Shown here: positions 35,866-47,989 of the stretch, in pieces | How the letters are laid out: each line of letters opens with the position of its first letter | How positions within the stretch are numbered: position 1 is the first letter of the stretch | NCBI GenBank assembly: GCA_015680685.1 | Contig: MNCI01030919.1 | Span: 1,226-65,225, forward strand | DNA from: Gnetum montanum | Lineage: Eukaryota > Streptophyta > Gnetopsida > Gnetales > Gnetaceae | Direction of reading: 5' to 3' | Length of the DNA stretch: 64,000 bases | The notes under the pieces: generated by a model | What the model was told of the DNA's origin: nothing | Databases searched by the model: none | Seen by the model: the letters and a program-made list of their open reading frames with translations, nothing else | Position numbers and translations under genes: made by a program

Positions 35866-36758
35866 TGATGGGACGCGATATCGCATGGGCCATGATATCG
35901 CATCCGCCATGATATCGCATGGGCCACGATATCGCGTCTGCCGCGATATCGCATGGGCCACGATATCGCGTCCGCCGTGATATCGCATCCCCCACAATAT
36001 CGCATACGCGATATCGCAGTGCATCACCAAATCTATAAATAAGAGGCGACTCTCCCTTGTTTCTCATTATAGGCCTAGACCATAGCGAAACTCTGGCAGT
36101 TTTACCTCTCCAAAGATAGAATAATTTCCATGTGCCCGCAGTAGGAGCTCCAAAGTGAATGGATCTTTTTTCGAGTAAATATTGTACCTGAACACAAGTT
36201 TGTGTATGAAAATAAAGATGAACTTCTTGGATAAACCTTGCAATGCATGGAATAGGCTAAATAGGACTTTATTTACTATTATTTATTATTTATCATTTAA
36301 ATGCTTTATTAGTCATTAAATCTCTCTCAAACCCTTCTCTCCTAGTTTAGTGCATTCAGTACGACCGCTTTGAGCACATGCGTTATGCTTGGTGATCCCA
36401 GTAACAAATAGCGTTTGGTAACCAAGGTTGCATTTGTTCAAGGTGTGAATGGTAAGTGGGAACAGATACTGATGCTAGGTTAATTAAGGCTTAGTTAGTT
36501 AAAGTTAGTTAATTAGTCTCTTCACCCTTCACCTCATTAGCATAGGAGATAAAATCGAAAAGACATAAAAATCATATACCTCAGACTTACTTAATCATAC
36601 AACCGTGAAAAATACAAGTAAGTTTGGGAAGATAATGAATGATTAACCTTAAGTATTCCATGAGGCGTGTAGGCACTTAGTTTGCGGAGTTCGACCAGAT
36701 TGTGTGTGTAATGCTCGTATTCGTATGGTTGAGTATAGGGGCACCTTGCCACTCATCA
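35866..36758 (+). mobile_element. A2 3' LTR
   Basis: 893 bp, 56 bp longer than its 5' partner. Most of the difference lies in the GATATC array (nine units versus six). Confidence 0.93.
35877..36015. repeat. 17-bp GATATC palindrome array in U3
   Basis: GATATC (one AATATC) at 35877, 35894, 35911, 35928, 35945, 35962, 35979, 35996 and 36010. Seven steps are exactly 17 bp and the last is 14. Unit type: GATATCGCATGGGCCAC alternating with GATATCGCGTCCGCCGT. It lies just upstream of the TATA box. Confidence 0.95.
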
Positions 36759-37073
36759 GTTGTGATATCAAGGGGATTTGTGGAATTTATTTAACCACTT
36801 TTGTGTTCTATCATGTTGCTAAGCTTGTAATTATATCCTTGTAGATCTAATGAAAAATGGGAGTAAGAGTAAAATAAGTGCTATCTTACCATGTCACTAG
36901 AAAGACATGTTACCCATGCTTGAAGGTAGTCCTTTGGTAAGGTTAACACAGATGAAAATAAAATAAAAGAGCAGCATAAAATATATTTCTGAAGGTTCCA
37001 CTAGAAAGACATGTTACCCATGCCTAAAGGTTGATGGCTTCTCAAAAATAAAAAAATAAAATAAAATGAAAAG

Positions 37074-37078
<5 letters not shown>

Positions 37079-37127
<49 letters not shown>

Positions 37128-37160
37128 AANNNNNNNNNNNNGAGAGAGAGAGAGAGAGAA
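37079..37160. repeat. (GA)n microsatellite with a 12-N gap
   Basis: GA run on both sides of N at 37130-37141, so its true length is unknown. It lies in the B noncoding region. Confidence 0.95.
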
Positions 37161-38538
37161 GTGCCATGGATAAACTCCTCCCTTGGAAAAAACACCAAGT
37201 GATGACACTCCTTGCAATAGTGATAGTCTTATGGTTGTCAATCTAAGAGATAAAACAATGCTATGTCACTGGAATGTGGTTTGGACTTGGTTTGAATCTT
37301 GGAAAGAAGGGCTAATGATTACTTTAACCACTAATAACACACAAGGATTCATTATAACTATGGTGATGCATCTCATGTTCCAATTTTTGCAATCCTTTCA
37401 CAAATCCATCTCATTTCACTGTCCATATGATCATAACTTTTTGGTTTTGTGTAACATAGAGTTATTTTCTCAAATTGGTGGTTTTTACATATGTTTTTTA
37501 TTCAACAAGTATGCAATGCATTCAACTCCTTTAGTGCCTATGGACATTTTTAGGTGTGGTTATACAAGGACATTAAGTGCTGGAGCTTGCTTTCGAGAGG
37601 ATCCACTTGTATAATTATTGTAACTTGTACTTGTTTGATACAACCACATCATCTTGAACCTTCCAAATGCATAAATGATAAATTCAAAAGCTTCCCTTAT
37701 CATATAATTTATCCATTCTACACCATGGATCCAATACCCTTTTCTTACATCTTTCAAAGCTTTTAATTCCTATGATTTCATCTCTTAACATTATCAGTGC
37801 CGAAATATTAATTTCCACTTACCCAAAAATTTTGGATGTTACATGAAAACTTCCAACCAATCACAGAGCTTCATTTTTCATGTTGAATGTCATAGAATAA
37901 AATTTTACAACCCCCGATATCAACTACCTGATGTTAGGTGGGAGTCAATATCAGATACTCAATGTTAGGTACTCAATATTGGGTTCATAAAAACCTATAA
38001 ATAGGATCCCCGTGATATTTAAAAAAATTCATTATCATCAATTGAAGCTAGAGGAGTTTTTTTTTTTGAATTTTTTTCTCTCGACTAAGAGCTTTGCAAA
38101 TCCAACTTCCACATGTGATATCTTGCTCCATACTACTCTAATTTTCATGGCTTTTGAACTTATTTGATCCCAAAGTGTTTAATTTAGTTGGGGGAGCATG
38201 CTTGTGTGGAAAAATGATGCCAATTTTTTGAAATTTTCTATCGCTTGGAAGGTATTATAAGAGTAAGAATGCTAAAAAACCTTAAGTATTTTAATGAAAA
38301 ATAAGTCGTATGCATGCCAAAATCTCTAATTATCTCACCCAAGGGATCATAACCATCATTATAAGCCATACATAAGGGAAAAGAAGCTAATTGCGAAGGG
38401 TCATAAAAGAAGTTAACACTTTTTAAGCATTTTTCTTGAAAATTTTCTAACTCTGAACTAAGATCATGAGTAAGGTATAAACCTATTGATGATAAATGAA
38501 AAACACCTAAGTAACACCAAATCCTTGATTTATTGTAG

Positions 38539-41280
38539 ATGGACCCAAAAGAGGAGGACAAGAAGGACCTTTGTAGGGTGCAAGCAAATGCCCAAGAGGT
38601 GGCAGAAGAATAAGGCCCACTAGCTAAGTATGAAGAACAAGGAGCCTAGTCATTTAGCATTCATCAAGAGGCTCCTACTATAGGGTAGTCAATCCAAGTG
38701 GAGATTGCAGAACCATAGACTCAAGTGCAAGGATAATGCCTCATGTTGTCCCAAGAATGTCTTCAAGCCATCTAGGAGTGATCCATGTTGACCACGGTCA
38801 TTGTGGAAATGAACTTTAGGCCATTCATGACATTTGTCCTTGAGGCGATCAGAACTTAACTTTAGGAATTGCCTCTATAGCACATCCTCTCTGAAAGTGG
38901 GAAATGGTACCTTGGTGAGGTATACAAATCCTAGTATAATAAGGAAGAGGGAACCACCATCAAAATTGGTAGAATCTATATTTCTTTTTCAGTCAAGGCC
39001 ATTGCAAAGCTTTGAACAAACTAAATGTAGGGGCCAAGGTAGTGCATCTATCCACAAGGTTTGATGTGGAAACTAGAAAGTTGTGGCTAAAATGGACATG
39101 TAACAAAGAAAACAAAATATACAGTGAACTAACTTTGGAAGGAAAGATTTATTTAAAAATCGACACATACCATATCTTCCCCACTAATGGGCTCAATAGG
39201 ATATCAACCTATGCTACTAGAGGAAGTGTAATTTTGATGGGAAAATACAATGCCAACCTTGCTCAATTGTACTTCATGGAGATTCAAAGGTTCTTTGAGG
39301 AAAGGAAGGTATGGAAGTTGACACTTTCATTCCCTTGCCTAATCAAAAATCTATGCAAGTGCACTGGAATCCTAGGTTACACCAATGATGTTCCCAAGAG
39401 GGCCCAAAATTCTTCATTCTCTGAGTTACTCAAACTAGTAGCACTAAGGAAAGACCTTGGTGATGGACAAGAATAGGAACTAGAAAAGGGGCTAGAACAA
39501 GAACCAAAGAAGGAGTTGGAGCAAGAACCAGAGCAACAATGAGAACCGCAAGTTCCACCACTACCACCGCAAGATTATAGGCCTACAATGAGCCACCTAC
39601 AACAAATTACTGAAACTCTTAGTTGGGGAAGTAGGGATGAATCTAACCTCTTCCAAGTCATTAATGATGCCACATAGCCTACCATCTCAACAGACCCATC
39701 AAGGGGGCATATTTCCTTACAATAATAAGGAGAATCCCAATGGTCACAGTAAATCTTTGGAAATGCCACATCTTTCCAAGTGGTGCTTGAAATGAGAGAA
39801 GGTGCTGTAGTCATGGTCATGTAGAACCAAGATGCGGCAGGTGCAACAAAATTTGTCACAGAACACATTAAAGAATCCTTTAATGTGCCTGTTGTAGCCC
39901 CCGTGGACTTAACTAGAACTAGAGATGCACAAATGTTAGCTAGGACTTCGATGAATCCTATGGTCCATGAAAATATGCTTGACAGATTACTGTAGACTAG
40001 GCAAGTTATGATAACTCTTTTCAACATCCCCAGTGATGTCATTGTAGTAAAATTTGACCTCATAGCCACAAAAGGAAAATTGGTCATGGTAGAGACTAGG
40101 GTAGATTATGCAGAAGTAGAGGTGCACAGATTGCAACAAGAGCTTGTTGTCCTAAGAGTTGAAAGAAGGAACCCTTTCCAATTCGTTGCACTTGACTAGT
40201 AAGAGCAATTTCGAATAGAGTAGCTAGGCCGATTGATTGGATAGAATAAAGCTATTGAACAAGACAAGAAGAAAGTGGTCTAGAAAGCCCTAGTCACTGA
40301 AGCCCAAGCATATGATCATGTGAAGGCATTGACCACTACACAAGAAGAAAATAAGTAGCTTACTACTAATAATGTAAGGTTAACCATTGTTGAGAAGTAG
40401 AATAACATTTTGGAGGTAAGCATCCACTAGTTAAGGATGTAACTGGGGAGGGTTAACTAGGACATAAGTAGATTGGCCAAAGAGAATCGAACCCTCTCAA
40501 TGGAGGAGGGGCATGCAATACAAAAAAAGTCTACAATTGAGATAAGCACATGATAGAATGAGGCCAAGAAGCATGAGAAGCTAAAAGAGCATTTTTGAGA
40601 CTAGATCAACATGTATAAAGAAATTAATGAAAAATAAATCTAGATGGCAAAGGCCTACATCAATTCTATGATAGTGTAGAATTGTGACTAGCAACTCATC
40701 TTGGATAGCTATGCCTTGGTCCACCAAGTAGAAGTGAAGAACAAGGACTTGCAGATTGAGGATTTAAAAGAGTACATGGCGTTAGCTAATGTTCGCTATG
40801 CTAACCTTGTCATGTTAATAGTAGGTTAGCCTAGAAATGAGTTGGAATAGCAAGTAGCAACCACCTATGCCTGATATGAAAAAGATTTTGCAGATAGGAA
40901 AGATGTTCTATAAAAACTCCATGTGGAAAACTTAGAATTAGAAACAATTAAGGCTTACTATCACGGGCAAAGAGATGTAGCCTTGGACCTAGATAAGAGA
41001 TTAACATATTATCATGAATTAAGAAAAAAGGCTAGAACTTTCGAGGAGGAATGGAGATAGTTCATGACATGGTATGTGAAAGCAAATTAGATGTTCTTGT
41101 AGCTACCATGTTTGTGAGATGTACTAGTTCCAACACACATTAGATTATCAGCATAGATAGTGCATGACCCAAGGACAGAGGAGGAGAAGTTGTAGGCACT
41201 CCTAAATCACTACAAATTATAGAAGCCTGATGACAAAGGGAAGTGGCCAATGGAAGAGCCACTGCCTTCAGGAACTACAT
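38539..41280 (+). pseudogene. B ORF3 relic (env-position protein)
   Basis: ATG preceded by an acceptor-like TGATTTATTGTAG. The best conserved part (39012-39476, 154 codons open) has a YFMEIQRFFEER and LSFPCLIKNLC segment shared with element G. After it comes an acidic/Pro stretch with EQEP repeats and PPLPPQD, then a long Lys/Glu/Leu/Gln-rich region that would form coiled coils, to about 41280. Many stops. Similar to the plant-transposon-protein domain found after pol in Athila-type elements (from memory, not searched). No membrane segment or fusion-protein feature is evident, so an envelope role is not supported. Confidence 0.65.
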
Positions 41281-41469
41281 GAGCTTCTCCAATTTTGTCG
41301 TTTTGTCGTGTTGTGTTCATTTTTATAAAACACCATTGTAACATGGAAGAGTCAATTTGTGTGTTTATTTAAGTTAGTCAATAATCCCATTCCTTACCAA
41401 TATTTTGCAAAGAACTTGTTCCTCATTTTGTTTAACTCAAGGATGAGTTTTCATTTAGTCATGGTGGTT

Positions 41470-42349
41470 TGATGAGTTATGTTTTATAGGGCTTCGATAT
41501 TGGATATCTGATATCAAAGGTGCATTATTGGGTATTCAATGTCGAGGCACAGCCTTCAATGTCAGGGATTCGATATCACCCCTTTTGTGCTAGTCTATAA
41601 ATACAACACTTGGGTGCACAGTGTGGGGATATAGATTTTGATAGATTTCAATAGATTTTAGAAGTAGACATAGAGAAGTTTTGTTTTCAGTGCATGCCCG
41701 CAATGTGATTTTATAGCATCCTTATTTGAGTGTGATGTACTTGGACATGTTACATGTTCAGCAATAAAGATTGAGATTACTTTCATCATTGCAACATCCA
41801 CTTAGCTTTATTATTGTTTTTAATTACTTAAATGCTTACTATTTTCATTAGTTAATGTTTATCAATTATTACTCTTTATTTTTTCTGTCGTTAAGAAAAA
41901 TAAGTATGACTAATTGTGAGTGCTTAAGTATAATTACTTGGTAACCTAGTAGTGTAATTATTTGGTACATCTAGTAACAGTATGCTTGGTAATCCTAGCG
42001 GTAGTTGCACGAGGTCCAAGACATGTATAGAAGCTTAGGAATAGATACTCATCACACGTGGGCTAGTTTAGACTTTTCTTTCCATTGTTAATTTGTTTAA
42101 ATCATTGATTTTCTTATTATCATTAGGAGTAGCATAAGGCCAAAACAACATCAATTATCATATGCCTCACTTTGGACTAAACCATATGTGATAAAGCTAT
42201 GACTAGTCCAAGTGGGAAGACAATGAACTATGATCAAGACATAATGATCTAGATGCCACAACTAGTCCCATCCATGGAGTTTGACCAGATTGTGCCTAAA
42301 TGCTTGTGATTTGTATGGTTGGGCATAGGGGGTACCTTGCTACTCATAA
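41470..42349 (+). mobile_element. B 3' LTR
   Basis: 880 bp. Follows GTCATGGTGGTT. The terminal CATCA has become CATAA. Followed by GTTGT, the target duplication. Confidence 0.92.
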
Positions 42350-42354
42350 GTTGT

Positions 42355-43562
42355 ATTTGGGCTTTTCCAAGATGTCTCCTTGTAAATTTTAGCATGTAAG
42401 AGAGACATCTCATGAACTTGGAAGATGTCTCTAATGGATGTGAGATGTTTCACTTTGGTTGAGACATATTACCTGGGACATCTCAAGTATGTGGAAAACA
42501 TCTCATCTGAACATCTCCAATTTAAAAGAGATGTCTCTTCATTATGTCAAACATTTCCTTCATGTTTTAGACGTCTCTTGTGAATGCTCAGCTCTTGTCC
42601 AAGACATCTCCTTGACCTCCAAGATGTTTCCATTGCATCCAAAACTTGCATAAACTATATATAGCAAAGAAAAATGGGATCTAGAAAAGGTTTTCCTACA
42701 CAAATTCTTTTTTTCTTAGAGATAGTTTTCTCCTTCTCTTTACAGGAAACTCTTTAGTAAGAAGCGAAAACCTATGAGGGTGCTTCTAAATAAGGGAATC
42801 CCCAAAACTGTTGGGCTTTTTATTTAGAGTCTCTCTTCCATGATTTGATGCACTTTGAATTTTTTAAATATTATTATTCATTTTTTTGGGGTCCAACATG
42901 CCCCTTCCCTGAATCTCAAGGATACAGTAGAGAGACAACTTTTTTTTTAAAAGTTTTATCAAAATATCCTATTAATTATATGTACGACTTAGGAGTACAT
43001 ATTGTTATGGTTTCAATCTTATTACAAGTTTAATTCTATGAAGTTGCACTAAATTACTAGTTTAAACATAAATATATATAAGGTGCTACAAATTGTCTTT
43101 TATTGTTTTTAAGACTCTTAATTTGAAAGCTTGAAGTCATAAGTTTGATTCTAGTGGGTAATGCTAAGTTGTAAAGTTCTAATTAGACTACATATCTTGG
43201 AGTATATTTATATTACAATTTTTTTGGGGTTCCAAGACCTCCTATCTTTATTGTTTTTTATGATAGTTTTATTCATATATTCTAAGCATAACATAATTTA
43301 AGTTTCATAGTATTTAATCAATCTTTAATTTAATTTCCCATAATTTAATACTTATAGATAATGTTCAAGGATTAATAGTCAACCAATCTTCTAAGTAACA
43401 TTTAAATACGTATTTTTCTAAAGAGCTAAATTTTTATTAACCACACAAAATTAAATGTTGTAGTCTCATGTCCCTACACAAAACTACTAGACAAAAAAAA
43501 AGAAAAAAAGAAAAAAGAAAGAAAGAAAAAAAAAAACTAAAATAAAGTCTTTATTGCCTATA
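42355..43562. other. Old LTR-like stretch rich in GATGTCT/AGACATC
   Basis: Between 42370 and 42640 about ten GATGTC/GACATC-type hexamers occur in both orientations, followed by a TATA-like ACTATATATAGC (about 42654). The same motif density is seen in the copia LTRs E and F, so this may be a decayed LTR of that group into which B inserted. A SINE-like relic may lie at 43085-43215. No gene. Confidence 0.45.
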
Positions 43563-44390
43563 TGACATCTCTATTATTATATTGTAGCTACGATATTATA
43601 TCTCTACCTGCAATATTGTTGATATGATGTATTTAGGCTTGGTAATGCCTATAAATACTAATTGCTCATCATACCAAATAATAACTTCTAGTCCTTTCTT
43701 ACCCAAACTCTTACAATTTTTTTTCTCAAATTCCTAGTTAGTTATGAGTGTCTGTAGAGTGATCATAAGTAGTTATATAATATCTTTATTCAAGTGAAAT
43801 GTACCTAGATCTACTTCAAGAAATAAAGATCAAGATTGTTTATAATCATTGCAACACATTACTTAGCATAGATTTACTTTCTAGTATTTTTAATATTTCT
43901 AATGTTATTTTCATTATATGTTAGTATTTTGGTGAAATAAGTATGATTGGGTTTGAGCTTTAAGTACAATTGTTTAGTAACCTAGTAGTAGCATTTCTTT
44001 GTTCACTTAGTAGCGAGTTACTTGGTAATCCCAATAACAATTGTATGAGCCCAAGACATATACAGTAAGCTAGGATTGGATACTTATTACCTTAGGCTAG
44101 ATTAACATTTTATTTTCATTCTCTCTTAGTTAATTAGATTTAATATTCAATTTTACCATGTTTTAATTTTATGCTGTTTGAGACAAACAACATTATTATA
44201 TTACATGTCTTACTATGAGTTAAACCATATGTTTTGAGCACAACTAACTTTAATAAGAATGCAATGATCAATGATGTTAATATTAACTAGCTAGAGTGCA
44301 TATTGTCCCATCCATGGATTATGATTTGATTGTATTCATATGCTTGTGTGACTTATATGATTGGGCATAGGGAAGTCTTGTTGCTCATCA
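43563..44390 (+). mobile_element. C 5' LTR (start approximate)
   Basis: Ends CTCATCA at 44390 directly before a tRNA-Asp-type PBS. TGACATC at 43563 gives 828 bp, close to family size. TATAAATA occurs at about 43651. The start is a best guess. Confidence 0.7.
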
Positions 44391-44391
44391 T

Positions 44392-44408
44392 TGGCACCAT
44401 TGTTGGGG
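44392..44408 (+). promoter_or_regulatory. C primer-binding site (tRNA-Asp)
   Basis: TGGCACCATTGTTGGGG, 13 of 17 matches to the tRNA-Asp complement; all four mismatches are G-to-A or C-to-T. Confidence 0.8.
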
Positions 44409-44554
44409 ATGGTGTCAATATTCTAGTTAGTTGATATTATGTAAGTTTGTTATATTAGCATTTCATGATTTTATTTCTAAAAGAAATAATATTCTTAAAG
44501 TCATATTTAGATCTTAATTAATTAAATATAACTTATACACAAAGTATTTCTCCA

Positions 44555-47500
44555 CTTGCTAATAACACTAATGAAAGCAATGATAGAACTTATGCTAAAG
44601 AAACTTGGAATGAGCAAATGCAAACAAGAATTTCTTATGCTCATTCTAATATATATTATCTAGAATTTATCTTAATTTTTCATCAAGATAAAAAATTCTA
44701 ATGGAGAGACCTATAGGAAAACATTTTATTACCACTTGATTGGTTAGCTCCATCCATGCTTCAACTTTCTCTATTGGGATATAGTCATGGTCTTGCACAT
44801 GGAGGCTATCAAGTCACAAATAACATGACTAGATATTATTAATTGATAGAGGCCTAGTCCAAAAGAGAGGTCATTATGGAAGCTAAGTATGAATAAGAGA
44901 AGGATAAACATACATCTCAAGTAATACTACCATAAAAAAGGAAAGATGTGGAATATCAGTATAAAAACTCTTATAATCATCAATCTACTTCTTGATTATC
45001 TATCTTATGCATTGAAGATTCTATGTAACAAAGATTACACTATGTCTTAGTAGAAATGTCTTGAAGATGTGAGATGGATCCTAGAGCAAGAAGGAACTAG
45101 AGGTCTAGGGCCTCCAGAAAACCTAGAAAGAAAGAATGGGATCATAGAAGAAGAGCAAGCTGACACCACTCTCCAAGCCCTTCATCCTCTTCATCACCCT
45201 CATTAATATACTTTGAAGAAGATGAATGTAGAAATGGAGACAAAACTCCATGAAGGGATCAAGGCAAAATACTTGAAAAGTATAGAAGGAGAGATATAGA
45301 AAGATTCCATGGAAGAGAAAGGAATCATGATGAAGTTGAAGAGAAAGATAGAGAAAGAGAGAAGAGGCACATGGAAGGGAATTATGAAGAACATTAAAGG
45401 GGTCATCACTACTACAATAGAGACCATGACGAACCTAAATATTATGATGAATTTCTACTAGTCACTAGAAGCATTATAAATATTAGGGAGTTTGTTTACA
45501 TTTCAATAAGGCATTAGAGGGATAGTTGCATCAAGAAAATTAAAATAAATAACATTTTGAAGTGTGAGGAAGGTTATAATGTTGATTCATAGCATCATCT
45601 ACAAGCTTTCCATGATGCTTGTGCACTTTAAACATTAGAAATGCTTGGTAGAAGCTTAAGTTATTTTCAAGGACACTAAATAAAGAAGCAAAAATTTAGT
45701 ATCGATTCTTAGAACTATACTCTATTCACTGATGGAGCATAATGTTAGAACTTTTTAATGACAAATATAATAACTACTCAAGAGTATAAAAGTTGAGCAA
45801 ACGGATCCAAGAATGGAGATAATGGAGTCATGAATTCCTTGATGTAGCCATGGGTAGTATTATTCACTCTTATGTAGGTGCCTAGGGCATGGTTTATCTC
45901 AAGAGGAACAATTAAGGCACATAATTGATGGATTAATAAATAAAATAAGAGAGACACTTAGTCTATTTTGAGGGAAGGTTTTCAGACATGTAAATCCATC
46001 ATATATAAAGGTTAATTAATAAAGTGACTAAGGGAAAAGGAGAACTAAGGAAGAGAGACTATGCAAAGGATTATAATAGGAATCTATATCTTTGCAAAAG
46101 ACATTTTTGGATGTGTGAGACATAAAAAGAAGATTCTCTAAAAGAGGTAATTTAGAGAAAGACATTACCAATTTAAAAATTTATCTTAAAAAATGTAGCA
46201 AAATTTAAAAGAATGTGGGATTCTATAGATGAGAATTTTAAAGTAACATTAAAGATAAAAGAAAAAAAATATGGGTCAAGTATTAGTTAAGAAAAAAGAT
46301 AAGAATAAAAAGAAAGAAGATGGACATGACATGTACAAGTATAAGGAAAAATTTGTAGTTGTAGAAGATGTGGCTAATTCTAGTTTAGAAGAAGATGATG
46401 GGTGCTATCTATGCTATTATGATTGTCCAAAAGGGTGTTATCCCATCATAACTCAGTTATAAGAATCATGGGCATATGTCATAAATTAGAAGTTTGTGAA
46501 AAAGTATATGCCCAAGAGGTTACCTTATGATGAGTGGCGAGGTACCCCTACACTCAACCATACAAATACGAGCATTACATGCACGATCCAGTCGAACTCC
46601 ACAGACTAAGTGCCTACACGTCTTATGGAACACTTAAGGTTAGTCGTTTGTTGTCTTCCCAGACTTACTTGTATTTGTCATGGTTGTATGGTTAAGTAAG
46701 TATGAGGTATGTGATTTTTATGTCTTTTATGTTTTATCGCCTATGCTAAGAGAGGAAGGGTGAAGAGACTAAGTAACTAACTTTAACTAACTAAGTTCTA
46801 ATGCCTAGCATCAATATCTATTCCCACTTACCGTTCACACCCTGAGTTGATGCAACCTTTTGGGATTACCAAACACTATTCGTTGCTGGGATTACCAAGC
46901 GTAACACACGTGCTCGAAGCGGTCGTACTGAATGCACTTAGGAGTGTTGAGGGTTGAGAGAGATTAATTAGGAAAGCAGTAAATAACATTAATTAAAGTC
47001 CTATTTAGCTTAGTCCATGCAATGCAAGGTTTATCCAAAAACTTCATCTTTATTTTCGTACACAAACTTGTGCTTAGGTACAATATTTGCTCGAATAAAG
47101 ATCCGTTCACTTTGGGACTCCTACTATGGGCACATGGAAATTACTCTAACTCTGGAATGGAAAAATTGCAAGAATTTGGCTAAGGGTCTAGATCTAGATT
47201 TTGAAACAAGGGAGAGCTGCCTCTTATTTATAGATTTGGCGGCGCAACGCGATATCGTGGGAGAAGATGCAATATCATGTATGCGATATTGCGGGGGATG
47301 CGATATCGCAGCGGAAGCGATATCACGTCCCATCACTTAATCTGAAAAGTAACTACAAAAGACCCTATCCACAACAATCATACTCTCCTAGTGTGGCTAT
47401 CCTTAACCTTAGAAATAATATCACTAGTAGAGGTAACACTCACAATCATGGGGGATGTCACCACTGAGACAAAAATATTCCTATAGATAATCAAATCCTT

Positions 47501-47790
47501 ATAACTATTATGTCCAGTAGCCTATTTCTCTTAGGAGTGCTTCTACTCACACCTCTTTTTGCTACTATCTTGCTAAATATCACCAACCCATAACTCCATG
47601 AGTTGAGTCACCATATTATAATTATCATGAGCTCATGTAACATCCTTAGTATTATCCTAACATAGTCCTTTCAATTCCACCACTATCAATGCAAGGAGAA
47701 CTACCAATATAGCCTCAACAAAAGAATGCAACCAGAGCCATAAACATACAAATTGGAGACATTACTGGCAAATGTGAAACCAAATCAAGA
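44555..47790 (+). pseudogene. C gag relic, split by solo LTR A3
   Basis: N-terminal HQDKKF*WRDL matches A1. The Arg/Glu-rich part is at 45060-45400, the capsid-like core at about 45560-45990, and a Cys-containing DDGCYLCYYDCPKGCYP at about 46400. Solo LTR A3 (46528-47335) sits inside; gag-like linker sequence resumes at 47336 (PSVAIL-type frame). Stops are at many Gln positions, including TAA at 45629. Dead. Confidence 0.8.
46528..47335 (-). mobile_element. Solo LTR A3 (family A) inside element C
   Basis: 808 bp. Reverse complement starts TGATGGGACG and ends CTCATCA. Flanked by CTTA on both sides (46524-46527 and 47336-47339). Five GATATC-type units at 47251-47324. No internal sequence, so it was left by LTR-LTR recombination. 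Confidence 0.9.
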
Positions 47791-47989
47791 AAATGTCCTT
47801 TCTTTAGGACAAGCCTACAAAGAGTTGGTAAGACTAGGAGTCTATCTAAGATAAGAAGAAAAACTATAACTAAGACTCAAAACCTAGTTTCCATAACTTC
47901 AAGTCTTTCCAAGGAGTTTATGCTACCTTAAAAAGAAAAAAAAAAAACCAAAACATGATAACTATCATGCTTACATAGACAGTGAGTCA

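Larger units (their letters stand above)
31431..36758 (+). mobile_element. Element A2: complete but internally deleted family-A element nested in B
   Basis: Two LTRs, with flanks GGTGT (31426-31430) and GTTGT (36759-36763), a 5-bp target duplication with one mismatch. A1 has GGGTGTGACTTCAAGGGG at the homologous site, which shows the uninterrupted sequence. Compared with A1, two segments are gone: about 1.8 kb of gag (junction at 32926) and about 2.86 kb of RT-RNase H-INT (junction about 33917). It is 5.3 kb long, keeps LTRs, PBS and purine tract, and encodes no enzymes. Confidence 0.93.
27591..42349 (+). mobile_element. Element B: Athila-like gypsy element with gag and ORF3 but no pol
   Basis: Complete element with LTRs at both ends and a perfect 5-bp target duplication GTTGT (27586-27590 and 42350-42354). 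Without the nested A2 it is about 9.4 kb. Order: LTR, PBS, gag, noncoding, [A2], noncoding, ORF3, LTR. Where A1 has PR-RT-RNase H-INT, B passes from the gag end (about 30905) within 130 bp to a GTGGGGGAGGTGCCC tract (31032) that corresponds to the purine tract after INT in A1. B is therefore non-autonomous. The noncoding parts 30906-31425 and 36764-38538 hold no gene; the second includes a (GA)n run with a gap and, at 37907-38000, a short GATATC/CAATGTT-rich stretch with a TATA box that looks like an LTR fragment. Confidence 0.92.

Noticed and set aside
37001-37241. Ser-Leu repeat ORFs on the minus strand
   Set aside because: Translation of the (GA)n microsatellite, with N residues inside.
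38539-41280. Envelope protein for ORF3
   Set aside because: No signal peptide, membrane segment or cleavage site seen; only the position after pol is shared with env genes.
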